From NCBI GenBank assembly GCA_006226595.1, contig SBGP01000016.1, positions 1 through 61,339 of the forward strand: a stretch of 61,339 nt of DNA, read 5' to 3'. Shown piece after piece: positions 17,195 through 25,011 of the stretch. The stretch's first letter is position 1. The number at the start of each line of letters is the position of its first letter. Origin of the DNA: Deltaproteobacteria bacterium (GTDB lineage: Bacteria > Myxococcota_A > UBA796 > GCA-2862545). The notes under the pieces are model-generated. The model was not told the origin of the DNA and did not search any database. It saw only the letters and a list, made by a program, of their open reading frames with translations. Made by a program: the position numbers and the translations under genes.

Positions 17195-19162
17195 ATGAGC
17201 CCGACACGCGCGCTAGCGTTGACCGCCGTAGCGACGCTCGTCGGGCTCGGTACGTCTTGTGGGTTGATCGAGCCGAAGGACGCTCCGAGCTGGACGGAAC
17301 AGCTCGAGGCCGACTCGCCCTGTTACCGGGTGGACCTGCTCGACGGCCTCGATGAGGAGAGCACCGCGGAGTTCCGCGATCTCTTCGACTGCCTGAACCA
17401 CAACGGCCACTTCGAGTCGCTCGCTCCGACCGTGAGCGCGCTCGAGACCGCCACCACCCGGCGCGGAAAGATCGCCGCGCTCGAGGCGGCGCACGCGGTC
17501 AACGTGCTGCCCGACGCTGGCGTCGACGTGTTCGCCCTCGCCGGCGTCGGCGTCGACCTCCTTCGCGCCGAGGATCGGCCGATCGACGAGATCATGAACG
17601 TCGTGCTCGAGCTCGAGTACGGCGTCCGCGCCGACATCGTGCGCGGCGGCCTCGAGCTCGACAGCCCCACGGCCCTCGGCAACGGCGCCCTCGTGCCGCT
17701 CGCGCCAGTGCTACCCGCAGCAGCCGGCGCGATGCTCGACGACGACCTCGAGACCGCGCAGTGGGCGGGCAGCCTGCTCCGCGACCCGGAGACCAAGCGG
17801 TGGATCCGCACCTTCGGCAGCATGGCGACCAGCGAGCAGCCGGCGATCGAGCCCGTGCTCGATCGACTCGTGTACGACCTCGGTCGCGCGGTACAAGACA
17901 CGCGCACGCCGGGCAATGACCACTGGGTGGGCGCGAGCGGGGACAGCCTGCGCGACGCCGTCGACGTGATGGTGCTCGGCCCCACCCCGCTGATGCCTGC
18001 GATTGCCCCCGAGACCGATGCCATTCTCTCGGACGCGCGCACCCGGATCCTGCTCGAGGACAAGCTCGTCCAGCGCTATAACGAGGGCGTACTCCAGGAC
18101 CTGCCCCGGGAGCTCGTGTGGCTCGCCACCGTCGACATCGACGGCAACCCGATCTCCCGCGGCGAGATGTCCGCACTCGCCCACTTCGTGCGGCTGCTCC
18201 ACGACACGAACCGGCCGATGGTGTGCACCATCGACCTGTGGCTGACCGAGATCAACATGAACCTGGGCAACCTCGCCCAGACGATCCTGCGCACCCTCGC
18301 GGGCATGGACCCGAACTTCGTCTCCGGCGGTGCGGGCCTCCTCGGCGGCATCCTCGACACGGGCCTGTCCCAGACGATGATGGACGAGCTCGCCGGCAGC
18401 GGCATCTGCCCGGCGATCACCCAGGACGTGATCACCGACCTGCAAGCCATCGACGTCATCGCCGGCCCCGAGACCGAGAACCTGCTCATCGTGTTCATCG
18501 ACATCCTCGCGGCGATGCGCGACGGAAACCAGGACCGGATCGGGGCCTTCGCCGACCTCGCCTCCGACCTGCACGGGACGGGCGCGATCAACCCGGTCGA
18601 GGAAGTCGTCGTCGACCTGGCGAAGGCACGCATCATCAGCGACATCATCGACCTGCTCCCCGTGCTCTCCGACCCGGCCGCCTATGGACTCACCGCGGGA
18701 GACGAACCGGCCGCCACGCTGCAGGACGGGCTCGATCTGATGACGTGGCTCGTGCACGACGATGGCAGCGGCACCGGCTACGACCAGATCGCGCCGCTGC
18801 TGCGCCCGGTGCTCGACGAGGACGGCACGTTCACCGCACTCCACGCCGCCGCGGGCGTGATGGCGGACAGCGGCAGCCAGACGTCCGCTGCGCTCGACAT
18901 CGTGCCGCCGCTGCTCGCCGCGGACCCGGACCTCGAGCTGCTCGAGGCTATCGCCCCGCTGCTCGAGAACCCCGAGGTCGCCCGGAGCCTGCTCGAGATC
19001 GTCGAGGCACCCGGCGTGACCGACGAGCTGCTCGCGACCACACCCACCGTCGGCCAGAAGGAGGTCCCGCTGGCCTTCCTCGGCCGGCTTGTCGTCAACG
19101 GCACCCTCGACGACCTGCTGCACATGCTCGACATCATGCTGCTGAGCTTCGACGAGCTGTAG
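17195..19162 (+). CDS. Large alpha-helical lipoprotein of unknown function
   Basis: A 655-residue protein whose signal peptide ends in lipobox GLGTSCG; GGAGAGG precedes the ATG. The mature protein is rich in Leu, Asp, Ala and Glu, with repeated helix pairs such as LLDGLDEESTAEFRDLFDC, VVLELEYGVRADIV and LELLEAIAPLLENPEVARSL, suggesting an all-helical repeat (HEAT-like) fold. Four early or mid-protein cysteines could make disulfides. I do not recognise the family. Similar large Asp/Leu-rich lipoproteins are frequent in myxobacteria. It lies 22 bases before ridA. Confidence 0.7.
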   Translation: MSPTRALALTAVATLVGLGTSCGLIEPKDAPSWTEQLEADSPCYRVDLLDGLDEESTAEFRDLFDCLNHNGHFESLAPTVSALETATTRRGKIAALEAAHAVNVLPDAGVDVFALAGVGVDLLRAEDRPIDEIMNVVLELEYGVRADIVRGGLELDSPTALGNGALVPLAPVLPAAAGAMLDDDLETAQWAGSLLRDPETKRWIRTFGSMATSEQPAIEPVLDRLVYDLGRAVQDTRTPGNDHWVGASGDSLRDAVDVMVLGPTPLMPAIAPETDAILSDARTRILLEDKLVQRYNEGVLQDLPRELVWLATVDIDGNPISRGEMSALAHFVRLLHDTNRPMVCTIDLWLTEINMNLGNLAQTILRTLAGMDPNFVSGGAGLLGGILDTGLSQTMMDELAGSGICPAITQDVITDLQAIDVIAGPETENLLIVFIDILAAMRDGNQDRIGAFADLASDLHGTGAINPVEEVVVDLAKARIISDIIDLLPVLSDPAAYGLTAGDEPAATLQDGLDLMTWLVHDDGSGTGYDQIAPLLRPVLDEDGTFTALHAAAGVMADSGSQTSAALDIVPPLLAADPDLELLEAIAPLLENPEVARSLLEIVEAPGVTDELLATTPTVGQKEVPLAFLGRLVVNGTLDDLLHMLDIMLLSFDEL

Positions 19163-19184
19163 CCCCAAGCCCCCTGGAGCCCTC

Positions 19185-19562
19185 ATGAAGCGCGTGTCCA
19201 CCGACAAGGCGCCCGCCGCCATCGGTCCCTACTCCCAGGCCATCGTCGCCAACGGCATGGTGTTCTGCTCCGGCCAGATTGCCATCGTGCCGGAGACGGG
19301 AGCGCTGCTCGAAGGCGACGTGAGCGCGCAGACGCGCCTGGCGCTGGCGAACCTCGCGGCGGTGCTCGACGCCGCCGGAAGCAGCCTCGGCCAGGTGGTG
19401 AAGACCACGGTCTTCCTGAAGAACATGGACGACTTCTCCGCCATGAACGCGGTTTACGGCGAGGCCTTCGGCGACCACCGACCCGCACGCGCGGCGGTCG
19501 AGGCCGCGCGCCTTCCGAAGGACGTGGACGTCGAGATCGAGTGCATCGCTCTCGTCTCGTAG
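19185..19562 (+). CDS. ridA: RidA family enamine/imine deaminase
   Basis: A 125-residue protein of normal length for RidA (YjgF/YER057c/UK114). It hydrolyses reactive 2-aminoacrylate and related imines released by pyridoxal-phosphate enzymes. Seen: APAAIGPYSQAI at the N-terminus, CSGQIAI, VVKTTVFLKNMDDFSAMNAVY, and RPARAAVEAARLPKDVDVEIE, where the first Arg is the substrate carboxylate-binding residue. It follows a lipoprotein gene by 22 bases and precedes the nucleoside phosphorylase by about 80 bases. Confidence 0.95.
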   Translation: MKRVSTDKAPAAIGPYSQAIVANGMVFCSGQIAIVPETGALLEGDVSAQTRLALANLAAVLDAAGSSLGQVVKTTVFLKNMDDFSAMNAVYGEAFGDHRPARAAVEAARLPKDVDVEIECIALVS

Positions 19563-19645
19563 GGCGCATGCACTGAAGAAGTGCGCCTGAAGCGCCCCTC
19601 AGCGACGCGAGGCTGCTAATCTTCCGCGATCGACGGAGGATGCAC

Positions 19646-20461
19646 ATGACCCATCCAGAGGATGGACCGGTCTCGGCAGTGGCCGAGGCCCTGGCGCGCG
19701 CGTTCGGCGACGCGCCCCACACGGCCGTGGTGCTCGGCAGCGGCCTGTCCCTGCTGCTCGACCGCATGGACATCGCCAAGCGCGTGCCCTACCCGGAGCT
19801 GAAGCTGCCCGGGTCGGCCGTGGTCGGCCACGCCGGCGAAGCGGTGCTCGGAGACCTCGGTGGCACCCGCATGCTGGCCATGGCAGGCCGTGTGCACTTC
19901 TACGAGGGGTGGACCCCCGCCGAGCTCGTCCGCGGCGTGCGCGCCCTGCATCGCTGGGGCGTGCGCGAGATCGTGTTCACGTGCAGCGCGGGCGGCATCT
20001 CCGACGAGATGCAGCCTGGGACCCTCGCGATCATCACCGACCACATCAACTTCCAGGGTACGAGCCCGCTGATCGGGCCGAGCTGGGGCGAGACCCGCTT
20101 CCCGGACATGTCCACGGCGTACCACCCGCGACTGCGGGCCGCCGTGCAGGAGGCGGCGGAGAGCCTGGGTATCCCCGTCGAGAGCGGTGTGTACGCGGCG
20201 ATGATGGGCCCGGCCTACGAGACGCCTGCCGAGATCCGCATGCTCCAGACCGTCGGCGCGGACCTGGTCGGCATGTCCACGGTGCCCGAGATCCTCGCAG
20301 CCGCGGGATGCGGACTGCCGGCGGTCGCCATCGCCATGGTGAGCAACCGGGCGGCGGGGCTCGCGGGTCATCCCCTCACCCACGAAGAGGTCACCGAGAC
20401 CGCCCAGGCTGCCGCCGATAGCTTCGCGAAGCTCATCGAGGCGAGCATTGCCCGGTTCTGA
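19646..20461 (+). CDS. punA: Purine nucleoside phosphorylase (trimeric type)
   Basis: A 271-residue enzyme that splits purine nucleosides with phosphate. Two ATGs (19640 and 19646) are in frame; GGAGG ends directly at the first, so the second, six bases away, is the better start. Family features: VVLGSGLS (phosphate loop), MAGRVHFYEGW, TCSAGGI, DHINFQG, GVYAAMMGPAYETPAEIRM, VGMSTVPE, and the purine-binding region AIAMVSNRAAGLAG. Length and motifs fit the trimeric class. It overlaps the cytidine deaminase by 14 bases, making a small nucleoside-salvage unit. Confidence 0.95.
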   Translation: MTHPEDGPVSAVAEALARAFGDAPHTAVVLGSGLSLLLDRMDIAKRVPYPELKLPGSAVVGHAGEAVLGDLGGTRMLAMAGRVHFYEGWTPAELVRGVRALHRWGVREIVFTCSAGGISDEMQPGTLAIITDHINFQGTSPLIGPSWGETRFPDMSTAYHPRLRAAVQEAAESLGIPVESGVYAAMMGPAYETPAEIRMLQTVGADLVGMSTVPEILAAAGCGLPAVAIAMVSNRAAGLAGHPLTHEEVTETAQAAADSFAKLIEASIARF

Positions 20462-20873
20462 GGTCACCGAGGCAGACCGAGCGCTGGCGGCCGCCGCGCG
20501 GGAGGCACGCTCACGCGCCTGGGTGCCCGTCACCGGGTACGCGGTCGGGGCGGCGGTGCGCGCGGAGAGCGGCGAGGTGTTCGGCGGCTGCAATGTCGAG
20601 CACCCCGTGCCCCATGAGGGCTGCTGCGCCGAGAAGGTCGCCTTGTACACCGCGGTGGCGGCTGGCCATCGCGCGTTCACGGCGGTCGCCGTCGTCACCG
20701 ACGACGAGCCCCCGGCCACCCCCTGCGGCTCGTGCCGCCAGACCCTGCACCACTGGGGCATCGAGCGCGTCGTGCTCGCCCATGTGGACGGCCGGACCCG
20801 AGTGGTTTCGCTCGCGACCCTGCTGCCCGAGTCCTTCGACTGGCATCCCGCGAAGTTCGTTCCGCCGAGCTGA
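20448..20873 (+). CDS. cdd: Cytidine deaminase
   Basis: A 141-residue zinc enzyme that converts cytidine and deoxycytidine to uridine forms. The only start compatible with the full N-terminal helix is the TTG at 20448, which overlaps the end of the phosphorylase gene. Motifs: VPVTGYAVGAAV, GCNVEHP, the zinc site CAEKVA (Cys and catalytic Glu) and PCGSCRQ with the other two zinc cysteines. The usual CNVENASYG segment reads CNVEHPVPH here, a mild change near the substrate pocket. Confidence 0.92.
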   Translation: MPGSEVTEADRALAAAAREARSRAWVPVTGYAVGAAVRAESGEVFGGCNVEHPVPHEGCCAEKVALYTAVAAGHRAFTAVAVVTDDEPPATPCGSCRQTLHHWGIERVVLAHVDGRTRVVSLATLLPESFDWHPAKFVPPS

Positions 20874-20897
20874 CGGTGGCTTCTTCAAAAGGACCGC

Positions 20898-20929
20898 CAC
20901 AGCGGGGTTGCCGCGCGTCCGCCGCTGTG
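20898..20929 (+). terminator. Hairpin between cdd and rnd
   Basis: Perfect 8-base arms CACAGCGG and CCGCTGTG with a 16-base loop. No T-tract follows, so a terminator role is only possible. Confidence 0.3.
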
Positions 20930-20957
20930 TGATAGGCGGGCGAAACCCGGGAGACCC

Positions 20958-22214
20958 ATGTTCGACGAGACGCCCCTCGTCATGATCGAGGATGCCGAAG
21001 GCCTCGCCAAGCTCGTCGCCAAGCTTTCCGAAGCGCCCGTCATCGGCGTGGACACCGAGTCCGACTCGATGTTCTCGTACCAGGAGAAGGTCTGCCTGCT
21101 CCAGTTCTCCGACTCGGAGGCCGACTACATCGTCGATCCGCTGAAGATCGACGACATGTCGCCCCTCGGAGAGGTGATGTCGAACCCGGACATCGTGAAG
21201 GTGTTCCACGGGGCCGACTACGACGTCGTGTGCATGAACCGCGACTACGGCTTCAAGATCGTGAACCTCTTCGACACGATGGTCGCCGCGCAGTTCCTCG
21301 CCTTCGACAAGCTCGGCCTCGCCGATCTCATCGGCCGCTTCTTCGGCCACGAGATCGAGAAGAAGTTCCAGCGTCACGACTGGTCCAGGCGCCCGCTCCA
21401 CAAGGAGCACCTCGACTACGCACGCGGCGACACCCACTGGCTGCTCGCCATCCGTGAGCTGCTCATCTGGCGGCTGCAGGAGGCCGGTCGCCTCACGCAC
21501 GTCGACGAAGAGTGCGCACTGCTCGAGCAGCGCGAGTGGACGGCTCGCCCCGACGACCCGCACGCCTACCTGCGGGTCAAGGGAAGCCGCGACCTCAAGG
21601 ACGGCGAGAAGCGCATCCTCCGCCGGCTCTACGAGTGGCGCGACAAGGTCGCCGCCGAGGGCAACCGGCCGCCGTACAAGGTGGTTCCGGACTCGGTGAT
21701 GGTGACCCTCGCGCGCAAGAAGCCCGAGGACGTCGACGACCTCGACCGCATCTTCTCGAAGAAGTCCGCGATGAAGCGTCGCTACGGCAACGAGCTCGTC
21801 GCCGCCGTGGCCCAGGGCCTCGAGGACGACTTCGAGGTGCCGTCGCGTCCGCCTTCCCGCCCGAAGGCCAGCAGCGGACCGTCCGGTCCGCCGGCCCGCC
21901 TCCGGGGTGGCCTGCTCGATCGCGCCGCGACCGCGCTCAAGGACTGGCGCAACGACCTGACCCGCAAGGACAAGACGATGACCTCGGTCACCGTCGTCTC
22001 CAACAGCACGCTCAAGAGCATCGCGGCGGTGCGGCCCACCACCCTCGAGGAGCTCGCCGAGATCCCCGACGTGCGCCAGTGGCAGGTCCAGGACCACGGC
22101 GAGGCCATCCTCGCCGTGCTCGACAAGGTCGCCCCGGTCCTCGAGACCGACGACGACGACAAGCCCCTGTTCCAAGAGAAGAAGAGCGGCAGCGGCCGAC
22201 GCCGACGCCGCTAG
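20958..22214 (+). CDS. rnd: Ribonuclease D
   Basis: A 418-residue 3'-to-5' exoribonuclease of the DEDDy type, acting in tRNA 3' maturation. The DEDD residues are visible: Asp32 and Glu34 in VDTES, FHGADYDVVCMNRDYG for motif II, and LDYARGDTHWLL for motif III. An HRDC domain follows (residues ~225-300), then a Pro/Ser-rich linker and a second helical HRDC-like segment near the C-terminus (TLKSIAAVRPTTLEELAEIP). GGGAGA precedes the ATG. It ends 37 bases from the stop of a convergent lipoprotein gene. Confidence 0.95.
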   Translation: MFDETPLVMIEDAEGLAKLVAKLSEAPVIGVDTESDSMFSYQEKVCLLQFSDSEADYIVDPLKIDDMSPLGEVMSNPDIVKVFHGADYDVVCMNRDYGFKIVNLFDTMVAAQFLAFDKLGLADLIGRFFGHEIEKKFQRHDWSRRPLHKEHLDYARGDTHWLLAIRELLIWRLQEAGRLTHVDEECALLEQREWTARPDDPHAYLRVKGSRDLKDGEKRILRRLYEWRDKVAAEGNRPPYKVVPDSVMVTLARKKPEDVDDLDRIFSKKSAMKRRYGNELVAAVAQGLEDDFEVPSRPPSRPKASSGPSGPPARLRGGLLDRAATALKDWRNDLTRKDKTMTSVTVVSNSTLKSIAAVRPTTLEELAEIPDVRQWQVQDHGEAILAVLDKVAPVLETDDDDKPLFQEKKSGSGRRRRR

Positions 22215-22233
22215 CAGGCTGCTGAAAAAGTCG
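22215..22233. repeat. Short motif resembling a common IS-end/repeat sequence
   Basis: The run AGCAGGCTGCTGAAAAAGTC stands out between two convergent stops. Similar GCTGCTGAAAAAGTC strings are common at insertion-sequence ends and dispersed repeats in other bacteria, from memory. No transposase or matching inverted copy is in the window. Confidence 0.2.
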
Positions 22234-22251
22234 GACCGAGTGGTGACGCGC

Positions 22252-24108
22252 CTACGGTACGGGCTCGGCGATGCAGCCAAGCTGCACGAGCTCGTACCAG
22301 GTGTCCATGAGGCCGGAGACCTCGACCACGCCGACGGCGCCCATGGCGACGAATGGCTTGCGGAGCTTCACCTCGAGCGCCGCATCTTCGAAGGCGTCGC
22401 GACAAGCGGGCTCGTCGGCACGCGCCCGGTCCTTGTGCGCCGGTGCACTGGCGAGCAGGGCCACGGCGCTTCCCGCGTCCGTCAGCCGTGCCGCGTGGCC
22501 ATCCAGGCAGCCGAAGTCCGCCCAGCGAGCGTAGATCCGGCCCAGCGGGTGCCCGTGGTAGGGCATCAGCCGTCCCTGGGGACGCGCCTCCTCCGCGTAG
22601 CTGCGAATCAGGGGTGCCTCGCTCATCGCGAACTGTGTGCACAGAGCGCTGTGCTCGGTCTCGAGCATCGACGGTTCGCCAGTGACGACGGCGTGGGCGA
22701 AGGCGTACAGCGTCCCCTCGTGCGCACCGCGCCAGGCCTGGTGCCGACGTGCGGCGCCGAGCACGCGATCGAGCGCCTTCAGCACCGCATCCCGCCCGTC
22801 CGTGCCCCGCGGGTGATCGGCGAGGAGAGTCGCCGCGCTTTCGGAAAGCGATGCGGACGAACCCGAGACGCGAGCCCGTCGGTACATGGCGTGGAGCGTG
22901 GCCTGCTCGGCGAGACTCACCCCCGTCCAGGTCGCCGGCTCGTCGTGGTCGGCGAGGGACTGCGCCCAGCGCTCGGCCCGCTCGGCCAGGGCTGGTGGGT
23001 CGTCACACCGCGCCGCGAGCGCCAGCAAGCCTTCGTCCGGCTCGAGTTCGTCGCCGAAAGCCTGCGTCGCCCCCGCAGAAGACACCAGGCGAGCGAGTCG
23101 CACCACCGGATCGGTCGGCGAGTCCTCGGCGTCGACGCCGTGGGTTCGAGCGAGCCGCACGACGGTGGCCCGAAGGTCTCGACGGGGCGGCGACCAGGCA
23201 TGGCGGTCCAGGTAGTGCTCCCATTCTCGGGTCGCCTCGCACGGCGGGAGCAGATGGACGCGGAGCGCCAGAGCGGCCTGCTGGGCGGCATCCGCCTTGC
23301 CGGTCTGGTCGAGCTCGGAAGGCAGCGCGGTCAATGCCGCGCTCAGGGCCGCATGCTCGTCGTGGGCGTCGGCGAGCAGGTCCTCGAGCCGCGCGGTCTC
23401 GACCGTGTCGCGCAGCGCCGCGAGCTCGGCGAGGGCAGCGGGGAAGGCCGGGTCTACCGCGAGTGCTGCCTCGAGCTGTGCGCGACGCGAGGGAGCATCC
23501 GTGGCCTCGAGCGCGCGTCCCCACGCAGCGGCCGCTTCGAGCGCCTCGGTCTGGCGCTGAGCACGCATGCGGGCTTCCACCGCCGGCGCCAGGCTCCGGT
23601 CGAGCCGGTCGGCCAGTGAGGCGACGAGCGACTTCTCCACCTCGACCCAGTCCTCCCGAGGCCCATCCCTGCCCTCCGCATCGAGGACGACCCCGGTCTC
23701 GACCTGCACGATGCGCCCGTCCATCGCGAAGCGGTCATCGACCAGCGCGTAGCCTCCGAGGATGACCAGGTCGGCCCCGAGCCCCTTGCCAGCAGTCACC
23801 GCGGTGGCGGGGTCGATGAACGTCGTCTTCGACAGGGCCAGTTCGTCGAGCAGGGCATCGAGACGGTCTCGCTCGACCAGCGTGAGGGCTGGGACCTCCA
23901 CCAGGTCCGCAGTGACGAGCGCCGAGAGGGCGCGCCCGAGGCCCGGAGGGTCCTCCGGCGGCGTGGGCGGGGTCCACGGAAGCACGGCCGCGACCAGCGG
24001 CGGAGGCGAGGCGTCCAAGCGCGGTTCGACCGGCCCGGAGCAGGCGCACGACACCCAAGCGACCCACGCGAGCGGGGCGCCGAGACGTCGCGAAGCACCG
24101 TCGCGCAA
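22252..24108 (-). CDS. CsgG-like lipoprotein with helical repeat region
   Basis: A 618-residue protein starting at TTG, three bases after the stop of the upstream helix-turn-helix gene. The N-terminus has a signal with cysteine (WVSCACSG), consistent with a lipoprotein. Residues ~38-150 match the CsgG/FlgO-type pattern (ALSALVTADLVEVPALTLVERDRL, then TVTAGKGLGADLVILGGYALVDDRFAMDGRIV), found in proteins that assemble outer-membrane secretion or motility structures. The remaining ~450 residues are helical, Ala/Leu/Glu rich and TPR-like (LEATDAPSRRAQLEAALAVDP). The function is unproven; an envelope assembly or regulatory role is plausible. Confidence 0.7.
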   Translation of the reverse strand: MRDGASRRLGAPLAWVAWVSCACSGPVEPRLDASPPPLVAAVLPWTPPTPPEDPPGLGRALSALVTADLVEVPALTLVERDRLDALLDELALSKTTFIDPATAVTAGKGLGADLVILGGYALVDDRFAMDGRIVQVETGVVLDAEGRDGPREDWVEVEKSLVASLADRLDRSLAPAVEARMRAQRQTEALEAAAAWGRALEATDAPSRRAQLEAALAVDPAFPAALAELAALRDTVETARLEDLLADAHDEHAALSAALTALPSELDQTGKADAAQQAALALRVHLLPPCEATREWEHYLDRHAWSPPRRDLRATVVRLARTHGVDAEDSPTDPVVRLARLVSSAGATQAFGDELEPDEGLLALAARCDDPPALAERAERWAQSLADHDEPATWTGVSLAEQATLHAMYRRARVSGSSASLSESAATLLADHPRGTDGRDAVLKALDRVLGAARRHQAWRGAHEGTLYAFAHAVVTGEPSMLETEHSALCTQFAMSEAPLIRSYAEEARPQGRLMPYHGHPLGRIYARWADFGCLDGHAARLTDAGSAVALLASAPAHKDRARADEPACRDAFEDAALEVKLRKPFVAMGAVGVVEVSGLMDTWYELVQLGCIAEPVP

Positions 24109-24111
24109 CGA

Positions 24112-24354
24112 CTAGACCGGCTCGGGCTCCGAGTGCTCGAGCACGTCCGCAATCTCCGGGTGGACCTGGTACATCGTCAGCACGCGCCCAAAGGCATTCT
24201 TCCACTGCCGTACGCGCTCGCGGCTGACGTCGAACTCCTCCGCAATGGCCTGCCCCGACTCGCCATCGGCAAGGGCATCGAGGAGTCGCCGAAGGCGCTC
24301 CTCGCCGTAGCGGTTGATGAAGTTTCGGGCCACGCGCGTGCGGCTGGTCGACAT
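24112..24354 (-). CDS. Small helix-turn-helix DNA-binding protein
   Basis: An 80-residue protein. The ATG at 24354 is supported by an upstream GGGGA; longer frames run into non-coding sequence. Residues ~14-56 form a helical domain with a clear helix-turn-helix (GQAIAEEFDVSRERVRQWKN), like the Trp-repressor/transposase-type or sigma-region-4-like folds. The C-terminal tail is acidic (EHSEPEPV). Its promoter overlaps a perfect 12-base palindrome at 24460-24471, and a near copy lies at 24844-24855, so it may regulate itself and the divergent gene. The start of the next gene lies three bases after its stop. Confidence 0.75.
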   Translation of the reverse strand: MSTSRTRVARNFINRYGEERLRRLLDALADGESGQAIAEEFDVSRERVRQWKNAFGRVLTMYQVHPEIADVLEHSEPEPV

Positions 24355-24443
24355 GAGGATTCCCCTTTGATGCGAGGCCCACCCCGACCCCCCGGTCGGA
24401 CGCGATGCGGAGCGCCACTCGTTGGACGCCCATGGGCGCTCCC

Positions 24444-24471
24444 ACCCTAGCAGACTCCGTTGACATGTCAA
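24444..24471 (-). promoter_or_regulatory. Promoter with palindromic operator for the HTH gene
   Basis: Minus strand: consensus TTGACA (24471-24466), 16-base spacer, TAGGGT (24449-24444). The -35 is half of the perfect palindrome TTGACATGTCAA (24460-24471), so a protein bound there would block RNA polymerase. Confidence 0.55.
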
Positions 24472-24558
24472 TCCCTGCGGGAGGCATTCCCCGCCCGTGC
24501 TTGTCACGAACCGTCTCGCAGGGATGAGTCGGCGAGGATCAGGGGTCGACATAGCGAA

Positions 24559-24620
24559 CCGAGCGTCGCCGCCGACCCTCCAAGGGCGGTCCAGAGTGGC
24601 GGGAAGGCGGTGACGCTCGG
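24559..24620. repeat. 15-base inverted repeat
   Basis: CCGAGCGTCGCCGCC (24559-24573) and GGCGGTGACGCTCGG (24606-24620) pair along all 15 positions with one G-T wobble; the 32-base loop can fold further. GTCGAC flanks the structure on both sides. It lies between divergent genes, so it is not an ordinary terminator. Confidence 0.7.
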
Positions 24621-24713
24621 TCGACTCCAGACGCTCCGCCTCTGACGTCGAGCGCCCCCCTTCGAGGGTCCTCGATCGCTGCCGAAAACCGCGCGCCCCG
24701 CGGTGCACCACAT

Positions 24714-24740
24714 GCACCAGACGGTGTGCGATTTTTTTTG
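24714..24740 (+). terminator. Possible intrinsic terminator with T8 tract
   Basis: GCACC pairs with GGTG-T-GC around a four-base loop and is followed by TTTTTTTT (24733-24740), the longest T-run seen in the window. Confidence 0.4.
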
Positions 24741-24741
24741 T

Positions 24742-24916
24742 GATCGACCGATGATCCCCGACCAACGTCGATCCACGAAGGAACACCCGATCAAAACCAA
24801 GATCGGATCGGCATTTTGATCCGGCCGGTCATTTTCGACCGTATTGACACGTCAATCTTTTTCCTAGAATACTTCTTAAAAAACATGTCTAGGATCCGCA
24901 TGGCGTTTACACGATC
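24742..24916. promoter_or_regulatory. AT-rich region with nine GATC sites and operator-like palindrome
   Basis: GATC occurs at 24742, 24753, 24770, 24789, 24801, 24806, 24818, 24893 and 24913, far above the chance rate for this base composition. TTGACACGTCAATC at 24844-24857 repeats the palindrome of the HTH promoter with one change, and TAGAAT at 24865-24870 gives a -35/-10 pair with a 15-base spacer for the gene at 25012. Confidence 0.5.
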
Positions 24917-25011
24917 GAGGGTCCACGCTACAGTCCTCTTGGCCCCGCCAGGGTCCGAGCGGTGAGGTTGGACCCCCATCCCCAACCCCCCCCTTTCCCA
25001 CCCCCCAAACC

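Larger units (their letters stand above)
24494..24740 (+). ncRNA. Possible structured small RNA
   Basis: A plus-strand transcript here would contain the 15-base stem at 24559-24620, a perfect GGTGCA/TGCACC hairpin (24702-24718) and an alternative hairpin followed by eight T at 24733-24740. The 5' end is a guess; a TTGACA lies at 24460-24465 but the matching -10 is poor. Confidence 0.25.

Noticed and set aside
22215-22251. A complete insertion sequence between rnd and the CsgG-like gene
   Set aside because: Only 37 bases separate the genes; there is no transposase or second inverted end.
24720-24920. A replication origin, because of AT-richness, GATC density and GATCCAC strings
   Set aside because: No good DnaA boxes are visible and no dnaA, dnaN, gidA or parAB genes are near.
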